From a virus: a stretch of 64,000 nt of DNA. The notes beneath the pieces were generated by a model. The model had not been told where the DNA came from, searched no databases, and was given only the letters and a program-made list of their open reading frames with translations. The DNA lies in the IMG/VR virus record IMGVR_UViG_3300028920_000034, positions 89,115 to 153,114 of that record; one strand, 5' to 3'. The translations under genes were made by a program, and so were the position numbers. Positions 46,158-53,740 of the stretch are shown here, piece by piece; the stretch's first letter is position 1, and the number at the start of each line of letters is the position of its first letter.

Positions 46158-46491
46158 GCTGTCCCTCATCGAAGGCGAACACCTGGTGCTCGCGCTCGCC
46201 ATCCTTCACCAGCACAGGGTTGATCCGCAGTAGTCCCCCTCCCGCGTAGTTGCATGGGGACTTGCCGCCGAACGCATCGTTGTCCATGTGGCCGTTCCAG
46301 CGCCCGATGCAGGAGAAGTAGGCCGTGCTGGGCTGCACGTCTACCCCATGATCATGGAGCTCCTTGAAGTCCTCCACGGACTGGACGTGGCCGCAGCTCG
46401 GGCAGACGAATCGCCACTTCATCTGGTCATCCCCGAACAGCTCGATGCCATGGGCTTCCCACTCTTCCTTTGTCATGATGATGCGCTTCAT
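46147..46491 (-). CDS. VVA0879-family zinc-ribbon protein
   Basis: 114 residues. MTKEEWEAHGIELFGDDQMK, then WRFVCPSCGHVQSVEDFKEL matches the VVA0879-type phage family, which keeps E-L-F-G-x-D-x-x-x-W-x-F-x-C-P-x-C-G-x-x. A second half follows (SCIGRW, CNYAGGGLLRINPV). The family is frequent in phages but has no known biochemical role. Confidence 0.65.
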   Translation of the reverse strand: MKRIIMTKEEWEAHGIELFGDDQMKWRFVCPSCGHVQSVEDFKELHDHGVDVQPSTAYFSCIGRWNGHMDNDAFGGKSPCNYAGGGLLRINPVLVKDGEREHQVFAFDEGQHDG

Positions 46492-46796
46492 AGCGTGATG
46501 ATCCGCTTGGGTTCATCGTCCTCTGGCGCTCCCTGGCCGCTGCACCGCGGACAGATGAAAGTCTGCACCGGGCTTGCGAGCACCAGGAGCACACCCTTGA
46601 GGGCCTTGATCTGCTCCTCGGACTCTAGGGCCACCACCTGGTTCTCCTGGTTCACGCCCACGGGCTGAATCTGGATCGGCACCCCGAGGGTAGCCTTGCA
46701 GTGGGGGCACGCTGCCGTGATGGTGGGCACCATGTGGCCTACGGGCACCTCCCAGGGGTTCTCCACGTCCGCGTTCGGGTCTCTCTCTTCGCTCAT
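46488..46796 (-). CDS. Zinc-ribbon protein
   Basis: 102 residues from ATG 46796. CPHCKATL at about 29-36 and CPRCSGQG at about 80-87 flank a helix (ESEEQIKALKGVLLVLASP). The GGAGG upstream lies eight bases from this ATG. Confidence 0.55.
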   Translation of the reverse strand: MSEERDPNADVENPWEVPVGHMVPTITAACPHCKATLGVPIQIQPVGVNQENQVVALESEEQIKALKGVLLVLASPVQTFICPRCSGQGAPEDDEPKRIITL

Positions 46797-46800
46797 CGTG

Positions 46801-46911
46801 TCATCCTCCAATCATCGAAGAAACCATCAGTAGGATCCCGACCACCACGGCCAGGAGCACCGCGCCCACCAGGAGGCGCTTCCAGAATCCGGTCACCGCC
46901 GGGTCACTCAT
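46801..46911 (-). CDS. Very small membrane protein
   Basis: 36 residues. After DPAVTGFWKR one hydrophobic segment fills the rest (LLVGAVLLAVVVGILLMVSS). The ATG overlaps the neighbour's coding end, and its stop abuts the next Shine-Dalgarno. A minimal single-pass protein. Confidence 0.5.
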   Translation of the reverse strand: MSDPAVTGFWKRLLVGAVLLAVVVGILLMVSSMIGG

Positions 46912-47095
46912 GGGGCTTGCCCTCCTCAATCATCCGGATCACCCGCGCCAGCCGAGCCACTGCCCGGTCGAAAGCCATGGGCTCCGCCAGCCGCTCGCGG
47001 TCCACCTGGAGCCCCCACGCCTTGAGGGCCCGCGGAATGCTCTCCTTGAGCCGCTCCTCACGCTCCTGGGCTGTTGGCATCCGCTCAACTCGCAT
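46904..47095 (-). CDS. Small helical basic protein
   Basis: 63 residues if the ATG at 47095 is used; a second ATG at 47080, four bases after the upstream stop, is also possible. Arginine-rich helices (REERLKESIPRALKAWGLQV; DRAVARLARVIRMIEEG). Function unknown. Confidence 0.5.
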   Translation of the reverse strand: MRVERMPTAQEREERLKESIPRALKAWGLQVDRERLAEPMAFDRAVARLARVIRMIEEGKPHE

Positions 47096-47507
47096 CAGGA
47101 AACACCTTGTGGACAAGCGGGAAAATGAACTTGGTGTACTTCTCCACGTCGTCTGGATCGATACCTTTGCGAGCATGATCCTTGACCGATTCCTTGAGCC
47201 TCCTGGATTCAAGCTCAAATAGCCTGGCCAAGATAAGCGCCCTGTCGTCCACTCCCTCCACCATCCATGCCCACTTTTTCAGCGTATTCTCGGGCGATCC
47301 ATAGTTGTCTCTGCATACCTCACAGTCGGGATCATTGCAGATCGGGAGCAAGCTCATGTGAAGATCCGACAACGCACAGCACGCATCGCAGTCTTCGTTG
47401 CCAACCTCTATCCCGTCTTCCACGTAACAGGTGTGCTTGAGCCTGGCTTCAATGCCGCGCCTGATCTCAGCAAACCTGACTTCATCGTAGCTGCTCGGGT
47501 GACTCAT
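47085..47507 (-). CDS. MCP N-arm homologue fused to cysteine-rich N-terminus
   Basis: 140 residues. Residues 77-134 match MCP 26-86: KKWAWMVEGVDD with LARLFELE against QKWAWLLDGIDE with LARLFENQ, then YTKFIFPLVHKVF against YVKFIFPLVRRVW. The gp21-type cleavage site of the MCP (I-S-E|A) is replaced by GIDPDDVE, so the arm should not be processed. Residues 1-70 carry cysteines (CYVE, CDACC, CNDPDCEVC), probably zinc-binding. The segment corresponds to the MCP propeptide and the first part of the mature protein. Confidence 0.75.
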   Translation of the reverse strand: MSHPSSYDEVRFAEIRRGIEARLKHTCYVEDGIEVGNEDCDACCALSDLHMSLLPICNDPDCEVCRDNYGSPENTLKKWAWMVEGVDDRALILARLFELESRRLKESVKDHARKGIDPDDVEKYTKFIFPLVHKVFPDAS

Positions 47508-47689
47508 CTCTCTGCTCCCGCTGGCACCAGGTTCCCCTGAAAGCCGCAGTCATGGCACTTGGCCGTGTCCGACACGTAGGGCTTGCGCCAGATCACCTTT
47601 CCGCACCTGGGGCACTTCATCTTGCGCCACGGCTTCCTCGGTGGAGCGTAGCGTCTAGGTGCCTTCGGGGGCTTACGTTTCGTCGCCAT
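47504..47689 (-). CDS. Basic zinc-ribbon protein
   Basis: 61 residues. Very basic N-terminus (KRKPPKAPRRYAPPRKPWRK), then CPRCGKVI at about 26-33 and CHDCGFQG at about 45-52. Overlaps the MCP-arm gene start by ATGA, so the two are translated together. Confidence 0.55.
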   Translation of the reverse strand: MATKRKPPKAPRRYAPPRKPWRKMKCPRCGKVIWRKPYVSDTAKCHDCGFQGNLVPAGAER

Positions 47690-48203
47690 CGTCCTTGTCC
47701 TTGCCGCCGTCCAGGCACCGCAGCTCCAGGGTGGCCTTCGGCACTGGCCACGCGCCTATGTGTTCAGAGGTGCCTACCCCGAACCCGGGAATCTCCGCCC
47801 TGGTCATCGGGTCCATCTCGTACCGGTCGCACCGCCGGCAATACCAGCCGTCCTCATGGACGTTCAGGGTCTCCTCGAGTAGATCGTGGCACACCCGGCA
47901 CACCGGGATCGTGGAGCCGATCATCATGTCGATGTTGGCCGCCACCGAACCGTCCGGCTGCCCCTCGCCCACCACCACAGACCCACCTGGCCGGCGAGCT
48001 CGAGGGGGCACGTCCGCCGGGGAGCCCTCCGCCAGCACCAGCGCCCACCACCCGCGGAGCTCGTCTTCGTTCCCAGTGGGGTAGTCCGCCCGATGGCACT
48101 GGCACCGGAACGCAGGCACCAGCGCCCGCTGGAACCCGAGGAGCCCTTCCGCCACCACCGGCTTCATCCGCTCGCCGCACCTGGGGCACTCGAGGATCAC
48201 CAT
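47673..48203 (-). CDS. Zinc-ribbon protein
   Basis: 176 residues from ATG 48203. CPRCGERM at about 6-13, CQCH near 36, CRVCHDLL near 103 and CRRCDRYE near 122 form two sites. The C-terminus is acidic. Function unknown. Confidence 0.5.
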   Translation of the reverse strand: MVILECPRCGERMKPVVAEGLLGFQRALVPAFRCQCHRADYPTGNEDELRGWWALVLAEGSPADVPPRARRPGGSVVVGEGQPDGSVAANIDMMIGSTIPVCRVCHDLLEETLNVHEDGWYCRRCDRYEMDPMTRAEIPGFGVGTSEHIGAWPVPKATLELRCLDGGKDKDDGDET

Positions 48204-48370
48204 GGCCACGGCCCTCCCTCGCGGATCGCGCGCTCCCAGGCCCTCCGGTTGCGCCGGTACTCCAGCTCGTTTCTCACCACCTCACCGATCCTTGAGAACG
48301 CCCTGTAGAGCATCATGATCGCCTCGAGAATGAACACCTCGAGGAGCTTGCGTAGCGCAACCCAGCTCAC
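48197..48370 (-). CDS. Small helical protein, GTG start
   Basis: 57 residues from GTG 48370. It is amphipathic (WVALRKLLEVFILEAIMMLY), then very basic (ELEYRRNRRAWERAIREG). The first helix is hydrophobic enough for membrane association. Ends in an overlap with the next ATG. Confidence 0.5.
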   Translation of the reverse strand: MSWVALRKLLEVFILEAIMMLYRAFSRIGEVVRNELEYRRNRRAWERAIREGGPWPW

Positions 48371-48371
48371 G

Positions 48372-48683
48372 TCACCCTCCAGATAGCCCGTGGCGCGGCC
48401 GGCACGCCCAGATAGCCGGCCTGGCGTCCACCGGGCCTCGCCCGCGGCGCAACGGCTCCACGTGCGGAGCCAGGGGCACCAAGTCCCACACGGGTGGCCG
48501 TGGTGGCGGTAGACATGGCTCTGGGTCTGGCACCGAGGAGCCGCTCGAGCTCACGTGGAACACCACCGTTCGGTCGCTGGTGGCGTTGGGCGGATCTCCC
48601 GCCCACGTGTAGCTCACCATCTGGTAGCCGTTGGGGCACGTGGGGCTCGAGTCCACGGTCCGGCTGGGGGGTAGAGCTGCCAT
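48372..48683 (-). CDS. Hypothetical Pro-rich protein
   Basis: 103 residues. The ATG overlaps the phosphoribosyltransferase stop (TGATG), which supports this frame over the alternatives. N-terminal half beta-like (GYQMVSYTWAGDPPNATSDR), C-terminal half Pro/Arg-rich. No family recognised. Confidence 0.4.
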   Translation of the reverse strand: MAALPPSRTVDSSPTCPNGYQMVSYTWAGDPPNATSDRTVVFHVSSSGSSVPDPEPCLPPPRPPVWDLVPLAPHVEPLRRGRGPVDARPAIWACRPRHGLSGG

Positions 48684-49321
48684 CAGACGTAGAACACCGC
48701 GCCCCGTCGAGACGCGCCTTTGTCCGGGCGATAGTGGGCCACAGTGGCGCCGAAGATCGGCCCGCGGTATCCGGCCTGGTGGAGCACCTCCGCCGCAGCT
48801 CGCAGCGTGGCGCCGCTGGTGAACACGTCGTCAACGATCAGCACTCCCGCCGCCTCCGGCACTCCCTTCACGGCCATGGTCCTCACGTGCTCCTGGTAAC
48901 CCGTCCCGGCATTCACGCCCCCGGCCCGGCGCCGCATCCGACTGGACTGCACGGCCACGGCACGCTCCACCAGGTCCACCGCGCGCTTGCCCGCGCCCGC
49001 GCGCACAAGCGCGTTGGCCAACACCATGTTGCTCGGGCGCCCGGACGCGCTTCGTGGAGCTGCCGTCACCACGCCCTTGAAGCCCTTGAGCCCAGGGTGC
49101 CGAGCGAGGGCCTCCGCCCCGGCGCGGATCGCCGCCTGGTCCCCGGCCTTGAGCCGTTCGATCAAGTCTTGGGTGGCATCCGTCTCCGGCGATGCGCCCC
49201 GGTGCTTTGTCCGGCTCAGGTACAGCATGGCGGAGTACACCGGGAACCGACCCATGCCCTTCCCGGACAGTGACTTCCGAAGCTCCTCGAGGAGCACCTG
49301 TAGGCGTGCTGTCATGGTCAT
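48683..49321 (-). CDS. Phosphoribosyltransferase-fold protein (ComF-like)
   Basis: 212 residues. VLIVDDVFTSGATLRAAAEV at about 160-180 is the PRPP-binding loop of type I phosphoribosyltransferases. VVTAAPRSASGRPSNM is the preceding loop. The N-terminus (LQVLLEELRKSLSGKG) resembles the block's targeting helix but has no clear L-x-E|A site. Phage phosphoribosyltransferases usually act in nucleotide or NAD salvage; ComF-like members are linked to DNA uptake. Substrate unknown. Confidence 0.7.
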   Translation of the reverse strand: MTMTARLQVLLEELRKSLSGKGMGRFPVYSAMLYLSRTKHRGASPETDATQDLIERLKAGDQAAIRAGAEALARHPGLKGFKGVVTAAPRSASGRPSNMVLANALVRAGAGKRAVDLVERAVAVQSSRMRRRAGGVNAGTGYQEHVRTMAVKGVPEAAGVLIVDDVFTSGATLRAAAEVLHQAGYRGPIFGATVAHYRPDKGASRRGAVFYV

Positions 49322-49347
49322 GGGCAAATCCTACCATCCGAGCCATC

Positions 49348-50649
49348 CTAGTCACCACCCATCTCCTCGAGCGCAAGGTCTGCAAATAGGGGACCGAATA
49401 CACCGGCGATCCGACGCCTGGCAGTATCCGCCCACTTCGGATCCAGCTCCACACCCACGAAGCGCCTGGACAAAGCCACCGCCGCCGCACCAGTAGTCCC
49501 CGAGCCACAATACGGGTCCAGCACCACGTCTCCCTTCCTGGAGCCGATGGTGATCAGGTACTGCATGAGCTTGGTAGGCTTGACAGTCGGGTGCTGATTG
49601 TCACCCACGCCCCGGTTCTTCTCCCGCTTGGACGGCTTGGGCACCAGGAGCCATGGAAACGTCCGGCGCACCCTCTCCGGGAGCTCGGCCATGGCCTTGG
49701 CGTGCCATGCGTCCAAGTCGAAGTAGCGAGACGCCGAACCGGCGTCTCTTGCATACTCACGCTGCATCTTCCCAGCCTTCCCATAGATGTTTCCATCGTT
49801 AAACCCATGGTAGCTGCCGCTCATTTTTCCGCTCTTGCAAATCCTCCCATCATCCAACGCATCGTCCTCTACCAGCACGTTGGCGGGGAAGCGGCCACCG
49901 CCGGGGCAACTACTTCCGTGGTCCACGTCCTGAAATCCGCCGCCGTGGTAAATGTTGCCGTCACCTATTTCGCGCCTATGTGTCCAGTGACTCCCTTTGG
50001 TACTGCCGGTAATCGGTATCCGCCCATCGTCCAGCCACGTACACCCCTTCCCATTGTTGAGCGCCTGGTCGAGATAGGTCTTTTGCGCCAGCGGCTTCAT
50101 GACCACGATCACCGGCTCGACCGCAGGCTTGGGCTGGAAGCCTCCATAGGCACCGTCCAATGCCTTCGCCTCTGGTGTCGATGGCTCCGTTACATTCGGA
50201 GACATTGAAGCACTGTTCCATCGAGCATGATGCTCCGCGTTCTTCCCAGGGTCACGAAAGTTTGGGTTCCTTCCAACAACCTCCCTTTCCGCCCCCGCTC
50301 GCTTGTCGGCTGCCTTGCTAAGGTTCTGCGCCTTTGGAAACCCGCTGGCGTACACCCAGTAGATCGACGTGAACCCAGCCTCGAAACCTGCCTCACCAAG
50401 CCGAACGATCATCTGGGCCATGCAGTCCTGGCGCGGGGTGCAAAGGATGAAACCGAACGCCCCTGGCTTCATCACCCGGAGGCACTCGCGCCATGCGTCC
50501 ACCGGAGGCACCGCGCGGTCCCAGTCGCGGTTCATGAACTTGAGACCGTATGGGGGGTCGCAACACAGCACGTCCACGCACTCGTCCGGGAGCTCGGCCA
50601 GTCGCTCCTGGCAGTCCCCCGTGAGGATTGTCACCCTGTCCAGTTTCAT
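49348..50649 (-). CDS. DNA methyltransferase, DPPY class (beta-type N4/N6)
   Basis: 433 residues. CCDPPYGLKFMNRDWD at about 30-45 holds the catalytic DPPY, and DPYCGSGTTGAAAVALSRRF at about 380 the AdoMet-binding FxGxG-like motif, so the catalytic motif precedes the AdoMet motif (beta class). TVKPTKLMQYL is also typical. The centre (about 150-290) is a target-recognition domain. It probably methylates adenine (N6) or cytosine (N4) to protect phage DNA from host restriction. No cognate endonuclease is nearby. Confidence 0.85.
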   Translation of the reverse strand: MKLDRVTILTGDCQERLAELPDECVDVLCCDPPYGLKFMNRDWDRAVPPVDAWRECLRVMKPGAFGFILCTPRQDCMAQMIVRLGEAGFEAGFTSIYWVYASGFPKAQNLSKAADKRAGAEREVVGRNPNFRDPGKNAEHHARWNSASMSPNVTEPSTPEAKALDGAYGGFQPKPAVEPVIVVMKPLAQKTYLDQALNNGKGCTWLDDGRIPITGSTKGSHWTHRREIGDGNIYHGGGFQDVDHGSSCPGGGRFPANVLVEDDALDDGRICKSGKMSGSYHGFNDGNIYGKAGKMQREYARDAGSASRYFDLDAWHAKAMAELPERVRRTFPWLLVPKPSKREKNRGVGDNQHPTVKPTKLMQYLITIGSRKGDVVLDPYCGSGTTGAAAVALSRRFVGVELDPKWADTARRRIAGVFGPLFADLALEEMGGD

Positions 50650-50930
50650 CGCCCGCGCTCTGCCTCCACCCGGGCCGCCCCGAGGAGCCCGTAGCCGGCA
50701 ATGTCCCGCCAGGGGGACTCGCCCAGGGCGTCCCTGTCCGTGGCGATCCGGAACAGCTTGTCCACCACCCGCGTCACCGCCAGGGCATCATCCATCTGGT
50801 CCGGGGCAATACCGTCCGGATACAGGGTACGCATCACCTGGCCGCTTCGCCCGAACGCATCGCCGTAGGCCGCCTGCTTCTCGGTGACCAGCCGGCCGAT
50901 CTCGCGGCCCAGTTTTTCAAAGTCTGCCAT
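50646..50930 (-). CDS. Conserved phage protein, DUF1599/Nmad-like
   Basis: 94 residues. KQAAYGDAFGRSGQVMRTLY, then YDDALAVTRV-like and DKLFRIATDRDALGESPWRD with IAGYGLLGA, matching a common phage family related to nucleotide-modification-associated domains. The gene overlaps the methyltransferase start (ATGA), so a shared role in DNA or nucleotide modification is likely. Confidence 0.6.
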   Translation of the reverse strand: MADFEKLGREIGRLVTEKQAAYGDAFGRSGQVMRTLYPDGIAPDQMDDALAVTRVVDKLFRIATDRDALGESPWRDIAGYGLLGAARVEAERGR

Positions 50931-51005
50931 CGGAGACCCTCTTGACTCTTATTCCCCTACAGAGGGAGATAAGGTTAATTAAGAAGAAGCAACAGCCGTG
51001 CCAAG
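50931..51005 (+). repeat. Copy 4 of the hairpin element, opposite orientation
   Basis: Plus strand GGAGACCCTCTTGACTCTTA, then CCCT-ACAG-AGGG (stem), AGATAAGGTTAATTAAG, AAGAAGCAACAG and CCGTGCCAAG. It fills the gap between the stop at 51006 and the ATG at 50930. The left end forms that gene's ribosome-binding region (AGAGGG in the RNA). Confidence 0.8.
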
Positions 51006-51218
51006 TCAGTGCGCGCTGTCATAGGGCACGCTGTCATGGGCCGCCTGGTACGTCCGGCACCAGTCGAGCACCTCGTCTTCGGCCACCGGCCAGGAGACCC
51101 CACAGCAATTCCACCAGATGCTGCACCCCTCGAGGGCATCGTTCATGTCCTCGTTCCGGTCGCATGTGGCGCGAGCTCGCTGTGGAGCTCTCCCGCACCG
51201 CCAACAGGTCGCACTCAT
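51006..51218 (-). CDS. Small zinc-binding protein
   Basis: 70 residues. CWRCGRAP at 5-12, then C33 and WWNCCGVSW at about 36-44 form a zinc site. The C-terminus is acidic. The ATG at 51218 follows the upstream stop by 7 bp. Confidence 0.5.
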   Translation of the reverse strand: MSATCWRCGRAPQRARATCDRNEDMNDALEGCSIWWNCCGVSWPVAEDEVLDWCRTYQAAHDSVPYDSAH

Positions 51219-51225
51219 GTGCGAG

Positions 51226-51483
51226 TCACCTGGCCCCGGCCCGGCGAACATGCCGCTTGGGGGTCACGCTCCTGGGCCCATCGAAGAGACCGGCGAGCCA
51301 GAGCTGCGCCAGGTCGGGGTCCACCTCCCACTGGTGGCCGCACTCGGGGCAGAGCCACCTGGGCTGGGCACGGGTCACCATGCCGCTCACTTTGTTCACC
51401 CCGGCCGTGGTCATGGTGGCCATGGTCTGGATCTGCTCCCGGCACCGGGGGCACTCTTCGGGTACATGCTTCGCTACTGCCAT
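51226..51483 (-). CDS. Zinc-ribbon protein
   Basis: 85 residues. CPRCREQI at 11-18 and CPECGHQW at about 45-52 form a ribbon. The tail is basic (RSVTPKRHVRRAGAR). GGAG precedes the ATG at 51483. Confidence 0.55.
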   Translation of the reverse strand: MAVAKHVPEECPRCREQIQTMATMTTAGVNKVSGMVTRAQPRWLCPECGHQWEVDPDLAQLWLAGLFDGPRSVTPKRHVRRAGAR

Positions 51484-51496
51484 CTGATTGCTCCTG

Positions 51497-52012
51497 TCAT
51501 TGACACCCTTGTGTCCTGGTCCACGCAAGGACCTTTTTCAAAGTCTTGCTCCACTGGTTTCCGGCGCCCTTGTCCCGCAGATAAATCTGCTCAATCTCGT
51601 CCATCGCTGCCCGGATCTCGCCCTTTGTTGGTATGGATTCATCCTTTGGTTTACTGGGCAAATCTCTCAGTTTGTCTGGATACGGAACATCGGTCACCTG
51701 CCAAGCCATTGCACTCTTTCCAGACGGATTTTTGGCACGGATCTTTGGGTGTGGCTCAACCAGTCCAGCCTTTTGCAGCGTTCGCCTCCGAGCTGTAATG
51801 CCGTTTGGATCAATGTCCAGGGCCTCACGGATCTGCACATCCGACTGAAGCGGGTTTTCCTTGATGTAATCGTAGACTCGCCGGCACTGGCTCTCCACCT
51901 TCGGCGCCACAGCTTTCGCAGATTCCTTAGATGTTTCAGATCCTACCTGATACGGCGCGCCGACGTACCCGTGAGCATCATCATCATCGTGATCATCGTG
52001 ACCATCGCTCAT
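51497..52012 (-). CDS. Winged-helix DNA-binding protein
   Basis: 171 residues. Residues 1-15 are Asp/His-rich (DGHDDHDDDDAHG), a possible metal-binding patch. Residues 38-85 are a winged helix (QCRRVYDYIKENPLQSDVQI; DPNGITARRRTLQKAGLVEP). The C-terminus is a basic helix. The DNA here is less GC-rich than in the neighbours, suggesting a separate origin. Regulator or replication-related protein. Confidence 0.6.
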   Translation of the reverse strand: MSDGHDDHDDDDAHGYVGAPYQVGSETSKESAKAVAPKVESQCRRVYDYIKENPLQSDVQIREALDIDPNGITARRRTLQKAGLVEPHPKIRAKNPSGKSAMAWQVTDVPYPDKLRDLPSKPKDESIPTKGEIRAAMDEIEQIYLRDKGAGNQWSKTLKKVLAWTRTQGCQ

Positions 52013-52016
52013 CGGT

Positions 52017-52613
52017 TCACTCCCACGTCATGTCCTCACCATCAGCCGCATCGGAGTCGAGCTCCTCGAGCTCGTTCAGGTAGGGCTGGCACGCCGCCAC
52101 CACGCGCTGGCACATGGCCACGCCCATCTGGCCAATGTGGCAATGGCGAGGGGAAAGGTTGAGCTGGTCCGCCAGCCAGGTGTAAGCGGACTTGCGATGC
52201 CCTGGGCGCCCCCACGGCGGGTCCGGGTGGTCCCGCCAGAGCGGATCGAAGGCAGCATGGGCCGCCATCTTCGCCTGGCGAAGCTCGCTGTCAGCGAGGC
52301 GCCCCAGAGCGTTCTTCGTGCCATCGTGGCACCCGACCCACGCCTTGCACTTCCAGCACACCCACATCCAGCCGTAGTTGCGGCCGGGGCCGTAAACCTT
52401 GCTGGACTTCACCAGCTCCGCGTCCTCGCCACAGTAGTCGCACTGGACCGGCCCGCGGATGTTGTCCTCGCGGATCACCCGGTCCGCATCCGCAGCCGTC
52501 TCAAGGTACAGCACGTTCCCGCGACTGAACCCAGGCCCCATCCGCTCATCGCCCTCCCGGATCGTGAGCGGATCGGCCATGGCCTCGAAGCTGTGATCGT
52601 GAGAGTCACCCAT
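52017..52613 (-). CDS. DUF3268-family zinc-finger protein
   Basis: 198 residues. After 50 acidic residues: CDYCGEDAELVKSSKVYGPG, YGWMWVCWKCKAWVGCHDGT, NALGRLADSELRQAKMAAH, AFDPLWRDH, then CHIGQMGVAMCQRVVAAC. This is the layout of the DUF3268 zinc-finger family common in phages and prophages. Probable nucleic-acid binding; function not established. Confidence 0.75.
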   Translation of the reverse strand: MGDSHDHSFEAMADPLTIREGDERMGPGFSRGNVLYLETAADADRVIREDNIRGPVQCDYCGEDAELVKSSKVYGPGRNYGWMWVCWKCKAWVGCHDGTKNALGRLADSELRQAKMAAHAAFDPLWRDHPDPPWGRPGHRKSAYTWLADQLNLSPRHCHIGQMGVAMCQRVVAACQPYLNELEELDSDAADGEDMTWE

Positions 52614-52825
52614 CACTCGCCTCCATCCCCTGGTGTGAGCCACTTCGGCACCTTCGTGGGGTCCTCGCCGTAGTCGAGAATATCGTACAGGGCGTCGATG
52701 TTGCGCCCGTGGACGCGGGGCTTGTTGTAGCGATGCAAGATCCTGGCGTAGGCCAGGATGGCATCCCGCATCCGGTTGGAGCTCTCCGGGAGCTCCTGGC
52801 ACTTGCTACAGCCCCGGTACTTCAT
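52613..52825 (-). CDS. Small protein with N-terminal CxxC
   Basis: 70 residues. CSKC at 6-9, then a helical basic domain (RMRDAILAYARILHRYNKPR). The start overlaps the endolysin stop (TGATG). Function unknown. Confidence 0.5.
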   Translation of the reverse strand: MKYRGCSKCQELPESSNRMRDAILAYARILHRYNKPRVHGRNIDALYDILDYGEDPTKVPKWLTPGDGGE

Positions 52826-53706
52826 CACTGCACCCGGAACCCCTTGGTGGGGGAGCGGGGATCCCAGCTCTGCGGAATCTGGAACCCGGTCCCGAACGTG
52901 GTGCCGCCCCAGCCGTTGGAGTCACCAGGGATCGCCCCGGACTTCTCCATCCAAGGCACGGCGATCTTCTGCCACGCCTCCCAGCCCGGATCGCACTCGC
53001 GCTGGTCCGACGCCTGGCGATGCGCGTAGATGTACTTGAACGGCCGGTCGTTGTCCTTGAAGCCGTCCAGGATGAGGTTGAGAAGCACCCCGGCCGCCTT
53101 GATCTGCTCAGGGGTGATCGGGTCGGGCCCACCGCCTGGCTTCCACCAGTAGCCCGGGTAGCCTTCGGGATTGCCGTCCAGCTCGATCCCCAAGGTCCAC
53201 AGGCTCGGCCGATGGCCGTGCCAGATATGAAGATCCCACGGGTGGCACAGGACGATCCGACCCCCCAGGGTGACGTGCATGTGGGCGTTCACCTTGAAGT
53301 AGCGTTCCGGGTTCTCCCCGAGCCGACACGCGGTCCGGTGGAGCACCACCCCGGTGAGCTCGGGCCACCGGTGGCCCTTGTCCGGCACCCCGTTCTTCGG
53401 CGGGGCAAGCTGGCCGCGGTAATCGAACACCTCCACCCCATCGATCACCGTCATGGGCTCGCTGGGCTTCTGGTCCTCTGGAGTGTCCAGTCTCGCGTGC
53501 ATCGCCTCCATGGTCTTCGGGCCCACGATCCCGTCATCGGTCACACCAAGGTCCGACTGAGCCTTCCTGGTGGCCTCGTCCGTCTCGTCCCCGAAGCCGC
53601 CATCCGCGCCCCACTTGGGGAGCTTATAGCCCGCGTCCAGGAGTAACTCCTGCCACCGCCGCACACCTGGCCCACGGTCTCCCTTCAAGATCCATTGGTT
53701 GCTCAT
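52825..53706 (-). CDS. Endolysin: peptidoglycan-binding domain plus N-acetylmuramoyl-L-alanine amidase
   Basis: 293 residues. Residues 8-65 are a PG_binding_1 repeat (GVRRWQELLLDAGYKLPKWG; DGGFGDETDEATRKAQ; DGIVGPKT). Residues 95-250 are an amidase_2 domain: GVVLHRTACR with a zinc-ligand His, NAHMHVTLGGRIV, and YAHRQASDQRECDPG with the second His and a further ligand region. No signal peptide is seen, so it needs a holin. It cuts the amide between MurNAc and L-Ala. ATG 53706 follows GGGATAG. Confidence 0.88.
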   Translation of the reverse strand: MSNQWILKGDRGPGVRRWQELLLDAGYKLPKWGADGGFGDETDEATRKAQSDLGVTDDGIVGPKTMEAMHARLDTPEDQKPSEPMTVIDGVEVFDYRGQLAPPKNGVPDKGHRWPELTGVVLHRTACRLGENPERYFKVNAHMHVTLGGRIVLCHPWDLHIWHGHRPSLWTLGIELDGNPEGYPGYWWKPGGGPDPITPEQIKAAGVLLNLILDGFKDNDRPFKYIYAHRQASDQRECDPGWEAWQKIAVPWMEKSGAIPGDSNGWGGTTFGTGFQIPQSWDPRSPTKGFRVQ

Positions 53707-53740
53707 CGGTCTATCCCTTCCCGGCCGCACTGGCCGTTAG

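Noticed and set aside
48367-48834. Alternative minus-strand frame overlapping 48372-48683
   Set aside because: It starts inside the phosphoribosyltransferase gene without a ribosome-binding site, whereas the chosen frame begins exactly at the TGATG overlap.
14454-51005. Hairpin element as a classical sigma70 promoter
   Set aside because: TTGACT is present only in copies 3 and 4, the spacing to GATAAG is 19-20, and two copies point against the genes. Structure conservation favours an RNA or cruciform role.
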